Origin: Saccharomycopsis fibuligera x Saccharomycopsis cf. fibuligera
Taxonomy: Eukaryota; Ascomycota; Saccharomycetes; Ascoideales; Saccharomycopsidaceae
Assembly (NCBI GenBank): GCA_001936135.1
Contig: CP012809.1
Coordinates: 2,095,501-2,159,500 of the forward strand
Direction of reading: 5' to 3'
Length of the DNA: 64,000 nt
This document shows positions 1 through 11,753 of the stretch, one piece after another. Within the stretch, counting starts at the first letter, position 1. Each line of letters opens with the position of its first letter. The position numbers and the translations under genes are program-made. Under the pieces are notes generated by a model, which was not told the origin of the DNA, searched no databases, and was given only the letters and a program-made list of their open reading frames with translations.

Positions 1-561
1 AACATGCTCATTGAATTGAATCTTCAGCAAGCTCTTTGCGTGGCATTAATATAGGCATCATATTTTTTTGCATTTTTTACTTTAAAGTAAAAAAAGCAGA
101 AAAGTTATCTAGTCAGAACGTTATGTTACTTTAAGCCTCCCGTTGCAGGTTTACCGATAGGTGAACCTTAACTTTGAGGCAATCATCCAGACAAGAGTAA
201 TTTGAGCCAAAAGGAAAAAGAGAAAAATAAAAACGAAAAAAATATGAAACAGAACTATCTATTTGGTTAAGCCATGGGAAGGCTAAAATAACCTTCAAAC
301 GTATAAAATGGAGATACATTTCAACCTTCGTGCTATAAAAACAAAAACGCAAAAAACTTCTGTAAATTATGAATAAAAAAAAAAAGTGACTGTAAATAAA
401 CTCTGTACAAAGAAATGAAATGATGAAATGGACAAATGTGGAATTATAAATAGAAAGAAAAAAAAGAGAAGAAGTTCAATGTTTTAGATAAGAAACAATT
501 GTTGATGCTGGCTAGATAATAATGTTACGCGATTTCCCAATAGCCTAAACTAATGAATAAA
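1..561. other. Intergenic, downstream of PSG1
   Basis: AT-rich sequence with several short A-runs. The open frames here are short and resemble no family I recognise. It probably holds the PSG1 3' end and part of an unseen left-hand neighbour's flank. I see no RNA gene in it. Confidence 0.6.
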
Positions 562-2004
562 TCACTGCTGTTTGAAAGAATCCAATTCGTGCTCTTCATA
601 TTGTGGCAAGTTAGCATACCCTTTATTTTTCTTTGAGCTGAAAAACTTTGGTTTTCCCAACTTTTTGTGGAATTTGCTCTTGTAGTATGATCTTCTGATA
701 CCAGCAACATCTCTGTCCTTGGAGCATAATTGAGTGATGAAATACATGATACATGCAGCAATACAGACAACAGTTGGCATAGTCATCATAACAATGTACT
801 TGTTCTCGTCCTCACCAATACCCTCATCTTCCAATGCTAATTGTTCTTTGGATTTTTTATACACAGCAGTACCTTTTCTAAGATTAACAAGAATACCTTG
901 GCTCAACAAATCAAAATCGTCATCGTCAATTGTGTCCGGTTGAATATTAATAATTGCTTGTTTGCTGTATTTTCCTTTAAGCCATGCTTCTTCAATTTCC
1001 AATGGGAAATAACCATCTCTGTTGATCAACCAGTCAGAACTGAAAAATGCCAACTTGGTACCCGATGGGATAAATGCATCATTGGCACGTTTGGTGAGGT
1101 TAAGATTGTTTTGGATAGTTTCTTCATTAAGGGGTACTATTTCGTAATTGCTGGCTAAGTTACCGTCTCTTTTTCTCATTCCTTTAACGTGTTCTTTTTC
1201 TCTAACGTATGCAAGATGAATTTTGACTTTTTCTGCTTCTTCAAAAAATCTGGTATACCAAGTGATAAAATAAGTTTTACCCAAGTCTATATTAGAGTTT
1301 TCAGCAGGAGTACAGAATGGTTCACTGCTGGTGTCCTTGGCAAGACCTTTGTTGAGGTATCTGTCTGGAGTACAACGAATAAGTGGGTTCATTTTGAGGT
1401 ATGTATCGTCTTCTTCAATATATGTGACTTCGGTAAAAGTTTCATCTTCCTTCAAATTGTGAGCTTTCAAGTCTTTATTATCGTGAACAACTGTAGTAGC
1501 AGTTTTGAACCAGTTTTTGTAATCAGGGCCAGCATTCTTAGTGACACCATTCTTTACCTTTGGTTTGACAGTTTGTGGGACACCTTGTTTATTCAAAGAG
1601 ACCCATGGAGTTGGTCCATTGATAGAAGTTGGCTTAGCACTGAAAGTAACGCCAGCAATCACCGTTGGATGGACGATTTCCACAATTGATGAAGAAATTG
1701 TTCTTCTCCATGGTTCTGGAGGAGGATCGGATTTTTTAGTATTAGGTCTTGGAACAACAACCTCTCTCCATCTTTTTGCTAAAGTTGGAGTTGGTTCAGA
1801 TTGCTGCTGTTGTTGTATTTGATCGACCACCGAATTGGATGGTTGTATTGAAGGTGCTGGGGTTGGTGAAGGCACATGTAAAGAATAAGTCAGTACTGCC
1901 TCCGGTGCCAAAGATCCAAGCGTCAATGCTTCTGCTGATTGTAGTATAACTGCGCACAAAGCAAGCAAACTGGAGTGTGCCAAAAGCATTGTTTTTATTA
2001 GCAA
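562..2004 (-). CDS. PSG1: Psg1-like Golgi/secretory membrane protein
   Basis: 480 aa, resembling S. cerevisiae Psg1 (YKL077W), a Kex2-processed secretory-pathway protein that stabilises the plasma-membrane H+-ATPase Pma1 during its passage through the Golgi. Seen: an N-terminal signal peptide (about residues 1-26), a Pro/Ser/Gln-rich low-complexity stretch, a dibasic Lys-Arg at residues 77-78 that would suit Kex2, a conserved luminal domain (about 110-395), one membrane segment at about 402-423, and a basic 57-residue cytosolic tail ending in acidic and aromatic residues. Further Lys-Arg pairs lie in the luminal domain. The predicted topology is type I. The first ATG directly precedes the signal peptide, so the start is secure. 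The family call rests on my memory of the conserved region, not on a search. Confidence 0.8.
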   Translation of the reverse strand: MLIKTMLLAHSSLLALCAVILQSAEALTLGSLAPEAVLTYSLHVPSPTPAPSIQPSNSVVDQIQQQQQSEPTPTLAKRWREVVVPRPNTKKSDPPPEPWRRTISSSIVEIVHPTVIAGVTFSAKPTSINGPTPWVSLNKQGVPQTVKPKVKNGVTKNAGPDYKNWFKTATTVVHDNKDLKAHNLKEDETFTEVTYIEEDDTYLKMNPLIRCTPDRYLNKGLAKDTSSEPFCTPAENSNIDLGKTYFITWYTRFFEEAEKVKIHLAYVREKEHVKGMRKRDGNLASNYEIVPLNEETIQNNLNLTKRANDAFIPSGTKLAFFSSDWLINRDGYFPLEIEEAWLKGKYSKQAIINIQPDTIDDDDFDLLSQGILVNLRKGTAVYKKSKEQLALEDEGIGEDENKYIVMMTMPTVVCIAACIMYFITQLCSKDRDVAGIRRSYYKSKFHKKLGKPKFFSSKKNKGYANLPQYEEHELDSFKQQ

Positions 2005-2534
2005 TCTTTAAAGTTTAATGTGAAGGGGTATTGAAAATGGAAAAATTGGTGTAAAAAACACTGCCTAATGATTAGACATCAACATAAACAAACTGAATTA
2101 AAAAATAAAAAAAATAAAAATAAGTCAATCATCAACCATTGAAATAGTATCGGCGGCGCTTTAATATTTTTTTTTTTTTCCTACCGATTTCCTTTCTCTG
2201 CTGTGATTTGCCGGCAGTGGCCATGTGATCGGCCCGCGATTGCCGAAAAATCAATGGCGCGTCGATTTTTCCAACATGAGGCGTTTTATCTTCTGGATAC
2301 AAAGGAATCCGAAGAATACAAAGGTTTGTAAAGACAAAAGAAAAGAGAAACAATGTTATTAAAGAGTACTTATATATGATTCTCAAACAAGGAAAGATTA
2401 CATAAAGAAATGAACTAAACATAGATAAACGGAAAACAAATGATATAGTATAGAGGTGGATGTAATTGAGTGAATTTTTTTCGGTAAAAGTACCGGATTA
2501 GCAAAAACAATATAGCTTTTTTTTCTTCAAACAC
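2005..2534. other. PSG1 promoter / ERG25 3' flank
   Basis: Between two leftward genes. It holds the 5' flank of PSG1 and the 3' flank of ERG25. A GC-rich patch lies around 2150-2290 within otherwise AT-rich sequence. A 96-codon leftward open frame here (2132-2422) resembles no family and is not called. Confidence 0.5.
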
Positions 2535-3491
2535 TTATGTCTGTTTGGCTTTTCTTTCTGCTCTTTGCTTCATTCTTTTTTCTCTAGCAGCCTTAGCGTC
2601 TGGACCAGATTCGGTGTCCATGTAGTAGTCCCACCATCTGAAAGAAGAAGCATAGTTACCAATGAAGTAATGGTGGTGCAAATCATGATGCTCAGCACCT
2701 GCCCAGATTGGCAAAAATTTATTCAAAGACCATGGAAAGTCATAACCAGAGTGTGAATCAACTGCTTGAAATAATCTAAGTACAACCCAGACGCAAACTG
2801 TGAACAAGTGCAAGTTGCCGTGAAAATAAGCATACAAAATTGGAAATCCCACCGTACCAAATCCAAGAGCCATAACTTCAATTGGATGTGCGTATTCTGC
2901 AGTTAAACCAAAAGGAGCGGCATACTTGTGATGTTGCTTATGAATGTACTTGTAAAAAAGACCGAAATGGAAAAGTCTATGAAAAAAATAGTGCCACATG
3001 TCTTCAAGAACAAAAAAAATAGCAATCTGTCCAGCCATGGTCTTTAAGTCTGGAAATGGTACGGTGATTGAGATACCCAACTTCATGCACATTGGATGGA
3101 AAGTCCAGATTGGTAAAGCTTCCACAATAAAATGAGATTTTAAAACGGATTTAAGACATTCCCATTGCTCTTTATCGCTTGGTATTTGAGTTGGTTGAAT
3201 TTTATATTTTCTAAAAAGTCCAAGCTTGTCAATAATGTACCATGGTAAGCATCTGCCAAAGTACATAAACTCATGCAACAAAAAGAACATTATACCAGTA
3301 GCAAGAACATCGTTCTTCATGTATATGTACCACGAGGCCCACGCTCTTTCAATAAGATTTAATTGAGGTTGTGACTGCTGGATGTTTGTGAAGATTTGGG
3401 AAAATGTGTCAGCTGACACCAAAGAGGCAGTAGCGTTGTTTTCAAAGACTTGTGACACGAAGCCAATCTTTTCAAATAACGTGTTATTCAT
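2535..3491 (-). CDS. ERG25: C4-methylsterol oxidase
   Basis: 318 aa, full family length. Erg25 is the ER di-iron oxidase that oxidises the C4 methyl groups of 4,4-dimethylzymosterol during ergosterol synthesis, acting with Erg26, Erg27 and the scaffold Erg28. Seen: the three histidine clusters of the fatty acid hydroxylase superfamily, HRLFH at 171-175, HKQHH at 184-188 and HHDLHHH at 268-274; several hydrophobic membrane segments; and a C-terminal KAKQT that fits the KxKxx ER-retrieval pattern. The next gene upstream on the same strand is ERG27, which encodes the last enzyme of the same demethylation step. The promoter has TATATATA at 3673-3680 and a sterol regulatory element core at 3764-3770. 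Confidence 0.95.
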   Translation of the reverse strand: MNNTLFEKIGFVSQVFENNATASLVSADTFSQIFTNIQQSQPQLNLIERAWASWYIYMKNDVLATGIMFFLLHEFMYFGRCLPWYIIDKLGLFRKYKIQPTQIPSDKEQWECLKSVLKSHFIVEALPIWTFHPMCMKLGISITVPFPDLKTMAGQIAIFFVLEDMWHYFFHRLFHFGLFYKYIHKQHHKYAAPFGLTAEYAHPIEVMALGFGTVGFPILYAYFHGNLHLFTVCVWVVLRLFQAVDSHSGYDFPWSLNKFLPIWAGAEHHDLHHHYFIGNYASSFRWWDYYMDTESGPDAKAAREKRMKQRAERKAKQT

Positions 3492-4811
3492 TATTGGTTG
3501 TAGTTTGTTATTGTGTAGATGTAGGCACTGTTTTGTATTGCTTCGGTTTTTGTTTAATATAATTAGAACTCTGGCTTATAGCACTAGACCTTTAAAAGAG
3601 TGGAACTGCTGTTAAGCAAATATACTGTGTTTAAGTAGAAGACAAGCAAGCAAAGAGAGGGATATAGCCAGGTATATATACAGAGAATCCTCAAAGATGA
3701 AAATTTTACCAGTGATGCGACATAAGCTAAGCTATCGCAAAAAGCCGCAGAACAATGTTGTATTATACGAGAGAAACCATCTACATAAACGCTAATGTTA
3801 CGATTAAAGAACATGGCTGCAACCACCCGCTGAGAGCTTGCTCAAAGTGGCGAGTTCCTTGCCAGATCTCACACTGTGCGCGGCCGCCAATGTGGGCTGA
3901 TTTTCCCACTACCTGAGATGTTGTCCGATTCGTGCAGCAAATCTCAAAATGAATCAACATAGAGCACCTTGGCCCACTTAAGCTTGTCACTTTTCAGCTG
4001 AGCATTCAAGTGCACTCAATGTACGACGATATCTGATAACCTAAACGACATTCAGCCAATAGCTGTACGAGCTCTTTATTATCAATAGTTACCTTTTAAA
4101 CTCTCTATCTTTCAAGATATAACGCAGCATAATCAAGCAATTGACAGCTATTGCTGACACAATTCCGCTTACATTTTTCCCACAAAGCCCGCTCCGTAAT
4201 GCGGAAAATCCGTAACAAAATGGACAAACCCGGATTTTTTTTCCAGTGGACTCATCGTTTATAGTCACGTGTATACTGCTTTCAGTTTAAACGAGGCTAA
4301 ACGACAGAGTTTCTATAAGCGAATAAAATATTCGCATATTAAGAGAGCAAATCAAGACTGTCTAAAAGACTAGCAAACCGAGCACTCCTCATTAATCAGC
4401 TAGTAAGCCACTTTTCGTTTTCATGGATGTGTTTTATAGCACTGCCCCCTGTAGTGTTTCGCTAGGGGTTTCACCCACAAAAACGAATCAGACTATAAAA
4501 CTTTGGGACGGTGCTTCTAACTAACATACTTCATGACGATAGTTGGCTCAGAGTTTACTGGTGATGACGAAAGGATAAAGGCAGCAGAGACCTTTTAATA
4601 TGTAGATTATCAGCCATATAATAAATTCAAAGTGAGAATATTTTAGCTTATCTCCTTTTTTTTTTTTTTTTTACTTGAGCCAATCCATAAGCACAGTAAC
4701 ACTTCTTTCAAGCTTATCCAAATTTCTGGTATCTCTCCATCTTATTATTTATTATGATCTATAGTTAACGTAGCAAAATATTCCAACAAAAAACAAAAAA
4801 CAAAAAAAGAT
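3492..4811. other. Long ERG25-ERG27 intergenic region
   Basis: 1.3 kb separating two genes that both read leftward; it serves as ERG25 promoter and ERG27 3' flank. It holds the TATA box (3673-3680) and the sterol element, a NotI-like GC patch near 3880-3895, and a T-tract at about 4656-4672. I found no convincing gene. The only open frames are under 80 codons and look random. Confidence 0.5.
3764..3770 (-). promoter_or_regulatory. Sterol regulatory element core (Upc2-type)
   Basis: TCGTATA on the minus strand, about 270 bp upstream of the ERG25 start. This heptamer is the core recognised by the Upc2/Ecm22 zinc-cluster activators of ergosterol genes in yeast. The exact match and the target gene make it plausible. 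A 7-mer can occur by chance, and binding is not shown. Confidence 0.45.
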
Positions 4812-5864
4812 TTACAGGTTTCTAGTTTCAGCAATTTGATCTTTCAATTTTTCGTCCCACTCTTCAGTCAAATTCTCAATATAACTGAGCACATCTGCGG
4901 TACCAGTCGGCAGATCCACTTTTGTTGACTGTATGTATTCTTGACCATTTTTATAACTAGCACTCCCGTATTTCAAATCTTGCGGAGCATTTCCTTCCGG
5001 TTCTGCCTTCACTGTAGCATAAATAATCGAATTGGCTCCAGTGTAGCCAGAAATATTATGCCATGGGGAACCAATAAGTCTGGCCAAGTAAAACAAAAAG
5101 AGCATGCCGTAGTACGTGGCAAAGTTCAAGTATTGGAAAAATGAATAGCTGATGAATATTCCCGGATGCACCAAGTATTGAGTAATGTTATAATTTTGCT
5201 TCAAATCCTTGTATGTGGCCAAATGAAGCAAATCAACTAATCTCTTTGAAGCCTCATATGACGCATCAGTCTTCAACAATTGCAAGTCATTAAAGGACAA
5301 ATATTTAGGTGCTGACATTAAACTGGAAACCCAAATCACTCTTGCATTACCGTTCGAAAGCAAGTGCTTGATCTTATGAATGAAATAATATGGCCCAAAG
5401 ACATTAGCTTGAAAAACTAAGCCCAAATCATCATTCGACTTCACTCCAACCCTTTGAATCTTGTAAGTTGGGTTCGTCACTGCTTCCAATGGATTAGAAA
5501 GCACTTCCTTAGTGGCATGAATCCAATCAATTCCAGAATACACCCCTTGTGCAGCATTGATGTAAAGATAATTAATAGCAGAGTATTTCTTATTCAACTC
5601 GTAGTACGCGTTAAGAACAGAAACCATATTAGTGAAGTCAACAAGCAAATAATCAAAATCTAACACCGCTTTGCGTTTAGTTCTAGTGACATTATATTCC
5701 GCAATTTTGCCAATGACTTCGTTTACCCTTGGAAGAGAACGAGACGTTACCACAATGGTGAGTCTCTTGTCCGCTGGAAGCGATTCGAGGAGACGGTAAG
5801 CAATATTGAGGCCTAAATTGGAGTTTGTGCCGGTAATAACTGCAACAATTCTATCTGTTGACAT
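4812..5864 (-). CDS. ERG27: 3-keto-sterol reductase
   Basis: 350 aa, the usual Erg27 length. Erg27 is an NADPH-dependent short-chain dehydrogenase that reduces the C3 ketone left after oxidative decarboxylation by Erg25/Erg26. In S. cerevisiae it also protects the oxidosqualene cyclase Erg7. Seen: an N-terminal nucleotide-binding motif, TGTNSNLG at 11-18; an NAA motif (103-105) replacing the more common NAG; a catalytic Tyr203-x3-Lys207; and a hydrophobic C-terminal segment (about 246-263) suited to membrane or lipid-droplet association. It lies 1.3 kb upstream of ERG25 on the same strand. Confidence 0.92.
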   Translation of the reverse strand: MSTDRIVAVITGTNSNLGLNIAYRLLESLPADKRLTIVVTSRSLPRVNEVIGKIAEYNVTRTKRKAVLDFDYLLVDFTNMVSVLNAYYELNKKYSAINYLYINAAQGVYSGIDWIHATKEVLSNPLEAVTNPTYKIQRVGVKSNDDLGLVFQANVFGPYYFIHKIKHLLSNGNARVIWVSSLMSAPKYLSFNDLQLLKTDASYEASKRLVDLLHLATYKDLKQNYNITQYLVHPGIFISYSFFQYLNFATYYGMLFLFYLARLIGSPWHNISGYTGANSIIYATVKAEPEGNAPQDLKYGSASYKNGQEYIQSTKVDLPTGTADVLSYIENLTEEWDEKLKDQIAETRNL

Positions 5865-6527
5865 GACGGTAATTTCTGTAACTTGTTGAATAGTTGGCTT
5901 GTGATCAAAGGCAAGGTTATAATCATAACACTTCCATACTGCTCCATATATTCATGATCTTCAAAATAATTATAGTATTTTCTGCATGTGCCAGCAGAAT
6001 CCTGAGTGAAAAGTAAAGTCATGTGACTTTCATCGTGACTATGATGATTTTTTAAGCAGTATTAAGTGTATAGTATATATGAAACTGTCTATTTTGTGGC
6101 ACAGTCAACAAGCGCCTTGATATGTGTTAAATTTCTTTTTTTATTAGAGACAAAGTTCCGGCTAAGCTGATCAGCTCCCAGTGTCATACATCTACACCAA
6201 GTCTACTTCGTCACCTTTTGGAAAAATATCAAGTACAGTCCAAATGCCGCTAGCCGCTAGTTTTTTCCTACGTCATATATGATGTACACACTGGGCAGTG
6301 CAGAATTTCCTAAAGTAGACCTTATTCAATCTTGTTGACACACATGGCATCAAAGCCATTCAAAAGACACTACAGTTTGAATGGGGAAAAAACGGCGGTA
6401 TGAAAAACTTGTGACATTAAAGTAAAATTAATAGCATATAGATAGAACAAAGATTATATAACAGTTGCTAAAATCGTATGACGAGAACTGTGAACAAAGT
6501 CTAAAGTTATACTGAACAACAAGAGAT
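5865..6527. other. ERG27 promoter / UBI4 3' flank
   Basis: 663 bp between two leftward genes. It contains TATA-like stretches (around 6069-6080) and a near-match to the sterol element, TCGTATG, near 6474, which is far from the ERG27 start. I see no gene and no RNA gene. Confidence 0.45.
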
Positions 6528-8384
<1,857 letters not shown>

Positions 8385-10778
8385 CTACTTATAGTATATC
8401 TTTTTGAGCTCTGTTCTCTGGCTTGCCAAGTAGTATTCCACATAATTAGCAGAACGATTATCCTCGCTCACAAACTTACCAACATTCACCACATCCACAC
8501 CACTACAGCTTTCTCTGAAATATCCAATCGTCGAGTCAAGAAGTACCAATGCATCAGGCAACGGGCTCATTGTAAGCAAGTTGTTGTATTTCCATTCTAT
8601 TGGTTTTACCTGCTGAGGAAAAGGCGACAAATGAGACTGGTTAATGATGGTATTAGTAAGTTTGAGTACATCTTTTTTGAATGCTTTGGCATCAGTGTGC
8701 CTAAGACTGTTTTTCGCTAAAGAGTTGATATTCAAATTATCAAGCTTTGATATCTGTGAAGCGATAAGTTGCTTTGCGGTTCGCAATTCTTCATCATCGT
8801 CCTCATCATCATCAGCTTCATTAGCATCATTATCATTATTTTTCTTGCCATTGCCTTTGTTGTCATTAATCATAATTGCATCGTCATTGTCACCAGTTGA
8901 GTTACTCAAACTCCGTATCAACCGTTTTCTCTCCGTGTAGTAGTTGAAATGAATATCATTTTTGATTATTCTTTCATAGATGTTATCATTAAGCACCGTG
9001 ATTTCGCTATTTAAGTAGTAAATCTTGAACGGATTAGTAACAAGTTTCAAGTTTTTCACCACCCTGCTTAGCCTATTGAGAAAAATCGTTGGAAGCCTTT
9101 TGTAAGGCAAAGCAACAGAATTAGAGCCTTGGTATACTAAGGAGCTCCATGGGTCATTGTATCCCGCCACAAAAACAAAATGTGTCTTATAACATAACGA
9201 AGGAAATTCTGAAAGTATTATGGCCAAGGAGTCAAATAAGTTCTTATAGTTCATTGAGGAATTATCATTGATGGAATTCACTGACGAAAGTTCAAATGAT
9301 TTGGATATAAAAGAACCAGGAAATACAATTGCCACTGGTAAGTTGTTTGGGTTGCGTGAAAGCTTGGCAAAAAGTTTTTTCAAAAAATCAAGAGACTTTA
9401 AAGAGTCCAAATGGATCAGAGTACCTAGAAAAATCACCTTGTCAAAAGGCTTTACGCCATAGTTTAATGGATCCTCTTCTTCATCAAGCACCACATTATT
9501 ACTTTCTTCACCATTAGCATATACTTTACTGTCAAAGACTTTGCTTTCATTAATAAGCCTCTGCTTATAGTTCTGATAATCCTGATACAATTTTGGATTC
9601 ACAAGATCCAAATGCTCTGATTTGAAATCAAGCAACCCAAAATTCTTGAAAAAATCTTCTTTTTGTTCCGCTTTTGGATGATATATCAAATTAACAACAA
9701 ATTTACTCCTACCGCCAAAATTCACATATATACCATCACAAATCAACAAGCATCCCTCAAAATAGAAAAAATTCTCATCAGGGTAGGCTTTGCTTAAGTC
9801 AAGCTCAATACCATCACTTGCATCTTGTAATCTATAGTTACCCTCGACATCCTTAGTCAATAATCCAAAAATTAGAAACTGACGACCATGACGACCAAGT
9901 AAATTCTTAATTAAAGTTACCAGCTTGGTCCCACGATTAATGGATTTCAACTTGTTCAACTCGCTGGATGAAGACAATGCGGACGTTGTGGATTCAAGCA
10001 ATTCCAACTCGTCAAAATACGTTGATGATGTTGGATTCAACGGTGGAGCAAAATGAAATGATTCATTGCGCAACATCCTATGATAAGTTTGATAGTATCG
10101 CGACATATATAATGACAAGTTATCTTGCACGTTGAAGCTGAAAGCAAGTCTTTTAGTCAAGTTCGTCTCATTGGCAAGTCTATCCTGCGGTGGCATATAT
10201 GGCTCAAATTTTTTTCTCAAGTGGTCATATTTTGTCACTGGCAACTCATAGCAATCTTTGATAGCGAAAATGTCCAGCAACTTGAAAGACACATTATTAA
10301 GTTTCTGCAAACTTGAAAAGTTATTGTCATTAATACCAGATACATGGTTATTGATACTGGAATCATCAATATCAATGTCAATATCAGCAACAGTATCACT
10401 TCTTTTAGCTTTGACCAAATCGTCCAACTTGTTCTGTGCCGCAGCATTAGCAGGCAGCAGCAGCAATGATTTACCGGATTTCTTTTCATTTAGTTCGCGG
10501 ATCACTACCGTAAGGTTGTCGCCGTCAATGAACAAGTTTTTATTCGCTTGATATTTGGCTTTCCATGTCTTAGCAACCTCTTCTAGGAATTTAAGCGCTT
10601 TAGGTGATTTCCATTCAGCTCCGAAATTCTTGCCAATGTAATCAGTAAGTACTTCTAATGCGCTGCTTTTGATGTGAAGACCATGCTTCTTGGAAAGAAT
10701 CCGATAGGCCACAGGTCGAAGATGGGAGGGTTTGAGTTTTATGGGCAATGGAATTGGATCAATATTTATAGATGACAT
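8385..10778 (-). CDS. DPB2: DNA polymerase epsilon subunit B
   Basis: 797 aa, against roughly 690 in S. cerevisiae. Dpb2 is the essential non-catalytic B subunit of the leading-strand polymerase and links Pol epsilon to the CMG helicase through its N-terminal domain. Seen: a helical N-terminal domain (about 1-85), an OB-fold/inactive calcineurin-like phosphoesterase core (about 290-770), and a conserved C terminus with a PDALVLLDS motif. The extra length comes from Asp/Asn-rich low-complexity inserts, notably near residues 625-665. The first ATG is followed at once by the conserved N-terminal domain. MCB-type boxes lie 330-415 bp upstream. Confidence 0.93.
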   Translation of the reverse strand: MSSINIDPIPLPIKLKPSHLRPVAYRILSKKHGLHIKSSALEVLTDYIGKNFGAEWKSPKALKFLEEVAKTWKAKYQANKNLFIDGDNLTVVIRELNEKKSGKSLLLLPANAAAQNKLDDLVKAKRSDTVADIDIDIDDSSINNHVSGINDNNFSSLQKLNNVSFKLLDIFAIKDCYELPVTKYDHLRKKFEPYMPPQDRLANETNLTKRLAFSFNVQDNLSLYMSRYYQTYHRMLRNESFHFAPPLNPTSSTYFDELELLESTTSALSSSSELNKLKSINRGTKLVTLIKNLLGRHGRQFLIFGLLTKDVEGNYRLQDASDGIELDLSKAYPDENFFYFEGCLLICDGIYVNFGGRSKFVVNLIYHPKAEQKEDFFKNFGLLDFKSEHLDLVNPKLYQDYQNYKQRLINESKVFDSKVYANGEESNNVVLDEEEDPLNYGVKPFDKVIFLGTLIHLDSLKSLDFLKKLFAKLSRNPNNLPVAIVFPGSFISKSFELSSVNSINDNSSMNYKNLFDSLAIILSEFPSLCYKTHFVFVAGYNDPWSSLVYQGSNSVALPYKRLPTIFLNRLSRVVKNLKLVTNPFKIYYLNSEITVLNDNIYERIIKNDIHFNYYTERKRLIRSLSNSTGDNDDAIMINDNKGNGKKNNDNDANEADDDEDDDEELRTAKQLIASQISKLDNLNINSLAKNSLRHTDAKAFKKDVLKLTNTIINQSHLSPFPQQVKPIEWKYNNLLTMSPLPDALVLLDSTIGYFRESCSGVDVVNVGKFVSEDNRSANYVEYYLASQRTELKKIYYK

Positions 10779-10872
10779 TTGTATATGTTGGAAGAACTGT
10801 ATTGCTGTGCGGAAGTGAAAAGACTTTGTTACCAGAAACTTGGGACTTTTATGTTATGAAGCTGATCTCTGA

Positions 10873-10874
<2 letters not shown>

Positions 10875-10904
<30 letters not shown>
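10875..10904. repeat. (AT)15 microsatellite
   Basis: About 30 bp of uninterrupted AT dinucleotide, beginning about 100 bp upstream of the DPB2 start codon. It sits where a TATA box would be expected and may act as one; that role is inference. Confidence 0.85.
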
Positions 10905-10907
<3 letters not shown>

Positions 10908-11105
10908 ACAATCCGGCACGATGCAAAAACCTATGAAGTTAAAATTCGAATAATGAGCGTGATATAGTAATGGTAATTCAATAAATATTATTTCTTTTGT
11001 ATAAATGTTTTTCCCCCAAGAGCAAAAGCTTTGATATGCTTCTTGCCAGCACTGGTTGGTCTACTCACTCTATCAGATTTTCCAGGCTCTTGAAAAAAAT
11101 AAGCG

Positions 11106-11192
11106 ACGCGAAAACACTTTTTCTTATTCAACTTTGGAGATCCTCGCATACAGAAAAAGCAACGAGAAAAAAAGGCGCGTGTGAGGCGCGTG
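11106..11192. promoter_or_regulatory. MCB/SCB-type G1/S boxes upstream of DPB2
   Basis: ACGCGAAAA at 11106-11114 matches both MCB (ACGCG) and SCB (CGCGAAAA) cores. Two identical GGCGCGTG boxes at 11174-11181 and 11185-11192, spaced 11 bp apart (one helical turn), contain ACGCG on the minus strand. MBF/SBF drive replication genes, including Pol epsilon subunits, at G1/S in yeasts, so the setting fits. Confidence 0.5.
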
Positions 11193-11753
11193 TTCGAAAT
11201 TCGGCCGGGTGTGTGACCCCCATTTTAGCTCTGCGGTATACAATGATTAGACTGCTCAACAAGTAGAGACAGTTCTTCTACTCAGCGACATGAGATTTCC
11301 AATGGGCAAAAAAATTCGATGTTAGCCTTAGCATCTCATAAAATTTGCGTAAGCTCTCCTTATTGTAAAGTATTGTTTTTTGCGAAGCTGGTTCGAGACA
11401 TTGTATTCATATAATGGGACCATAAATTGGCTAACAGGGTATCTTACAAACTATCCAGAGAAGCTGTAAAATTCAAAAAGGCATAAGCCATGTAAATAAT
11501 CGTTTGTTTTAAAAATATAACAGAAAAATTGCGGATGAAGAGAAATATAGAAACAAAAACCGTTATTAAAAAGACAGAACCGTTTTCTTTTTTTAAAAAA
11601 TAAAGATAGTAAGTAGCAAATGAAACCATTGATGAGTGCGACTGCAAACTGATAATAAAAATATAGTGTTAATATGAATGAATGGGGAAAAAAGAAATAC
11701 GGCAGGCTGAAAAAAGAAAAAAAAAGATAATTGACGAAAAGCAAACACAGCAC

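Larger units (their letters stand above)
10779..11753. other. DPB2 promoter / DFG5-type gene 3' flank
   Basis: 975 bp holding the AT microsatellite and the MCB-type boxes. The part from about 11440 to 11750 is very AT-rich and is the 3' flank of the mannosidase gene. An 89-codon rightward frame at 10997-11266 has no recognisable content. Confidence 0.45.

Noticed and set aside
4560-4660. GTGATGA, a perfect box C for a C/D snoRNA
   Set aside because: No CTGA box D follows at a usable distance and there is no terminal stem.
11390-11402. GGTTCGAGAC, resembling a tRNA B box
   Set aside because: No T stem or cloverleaf can be drawn around it.
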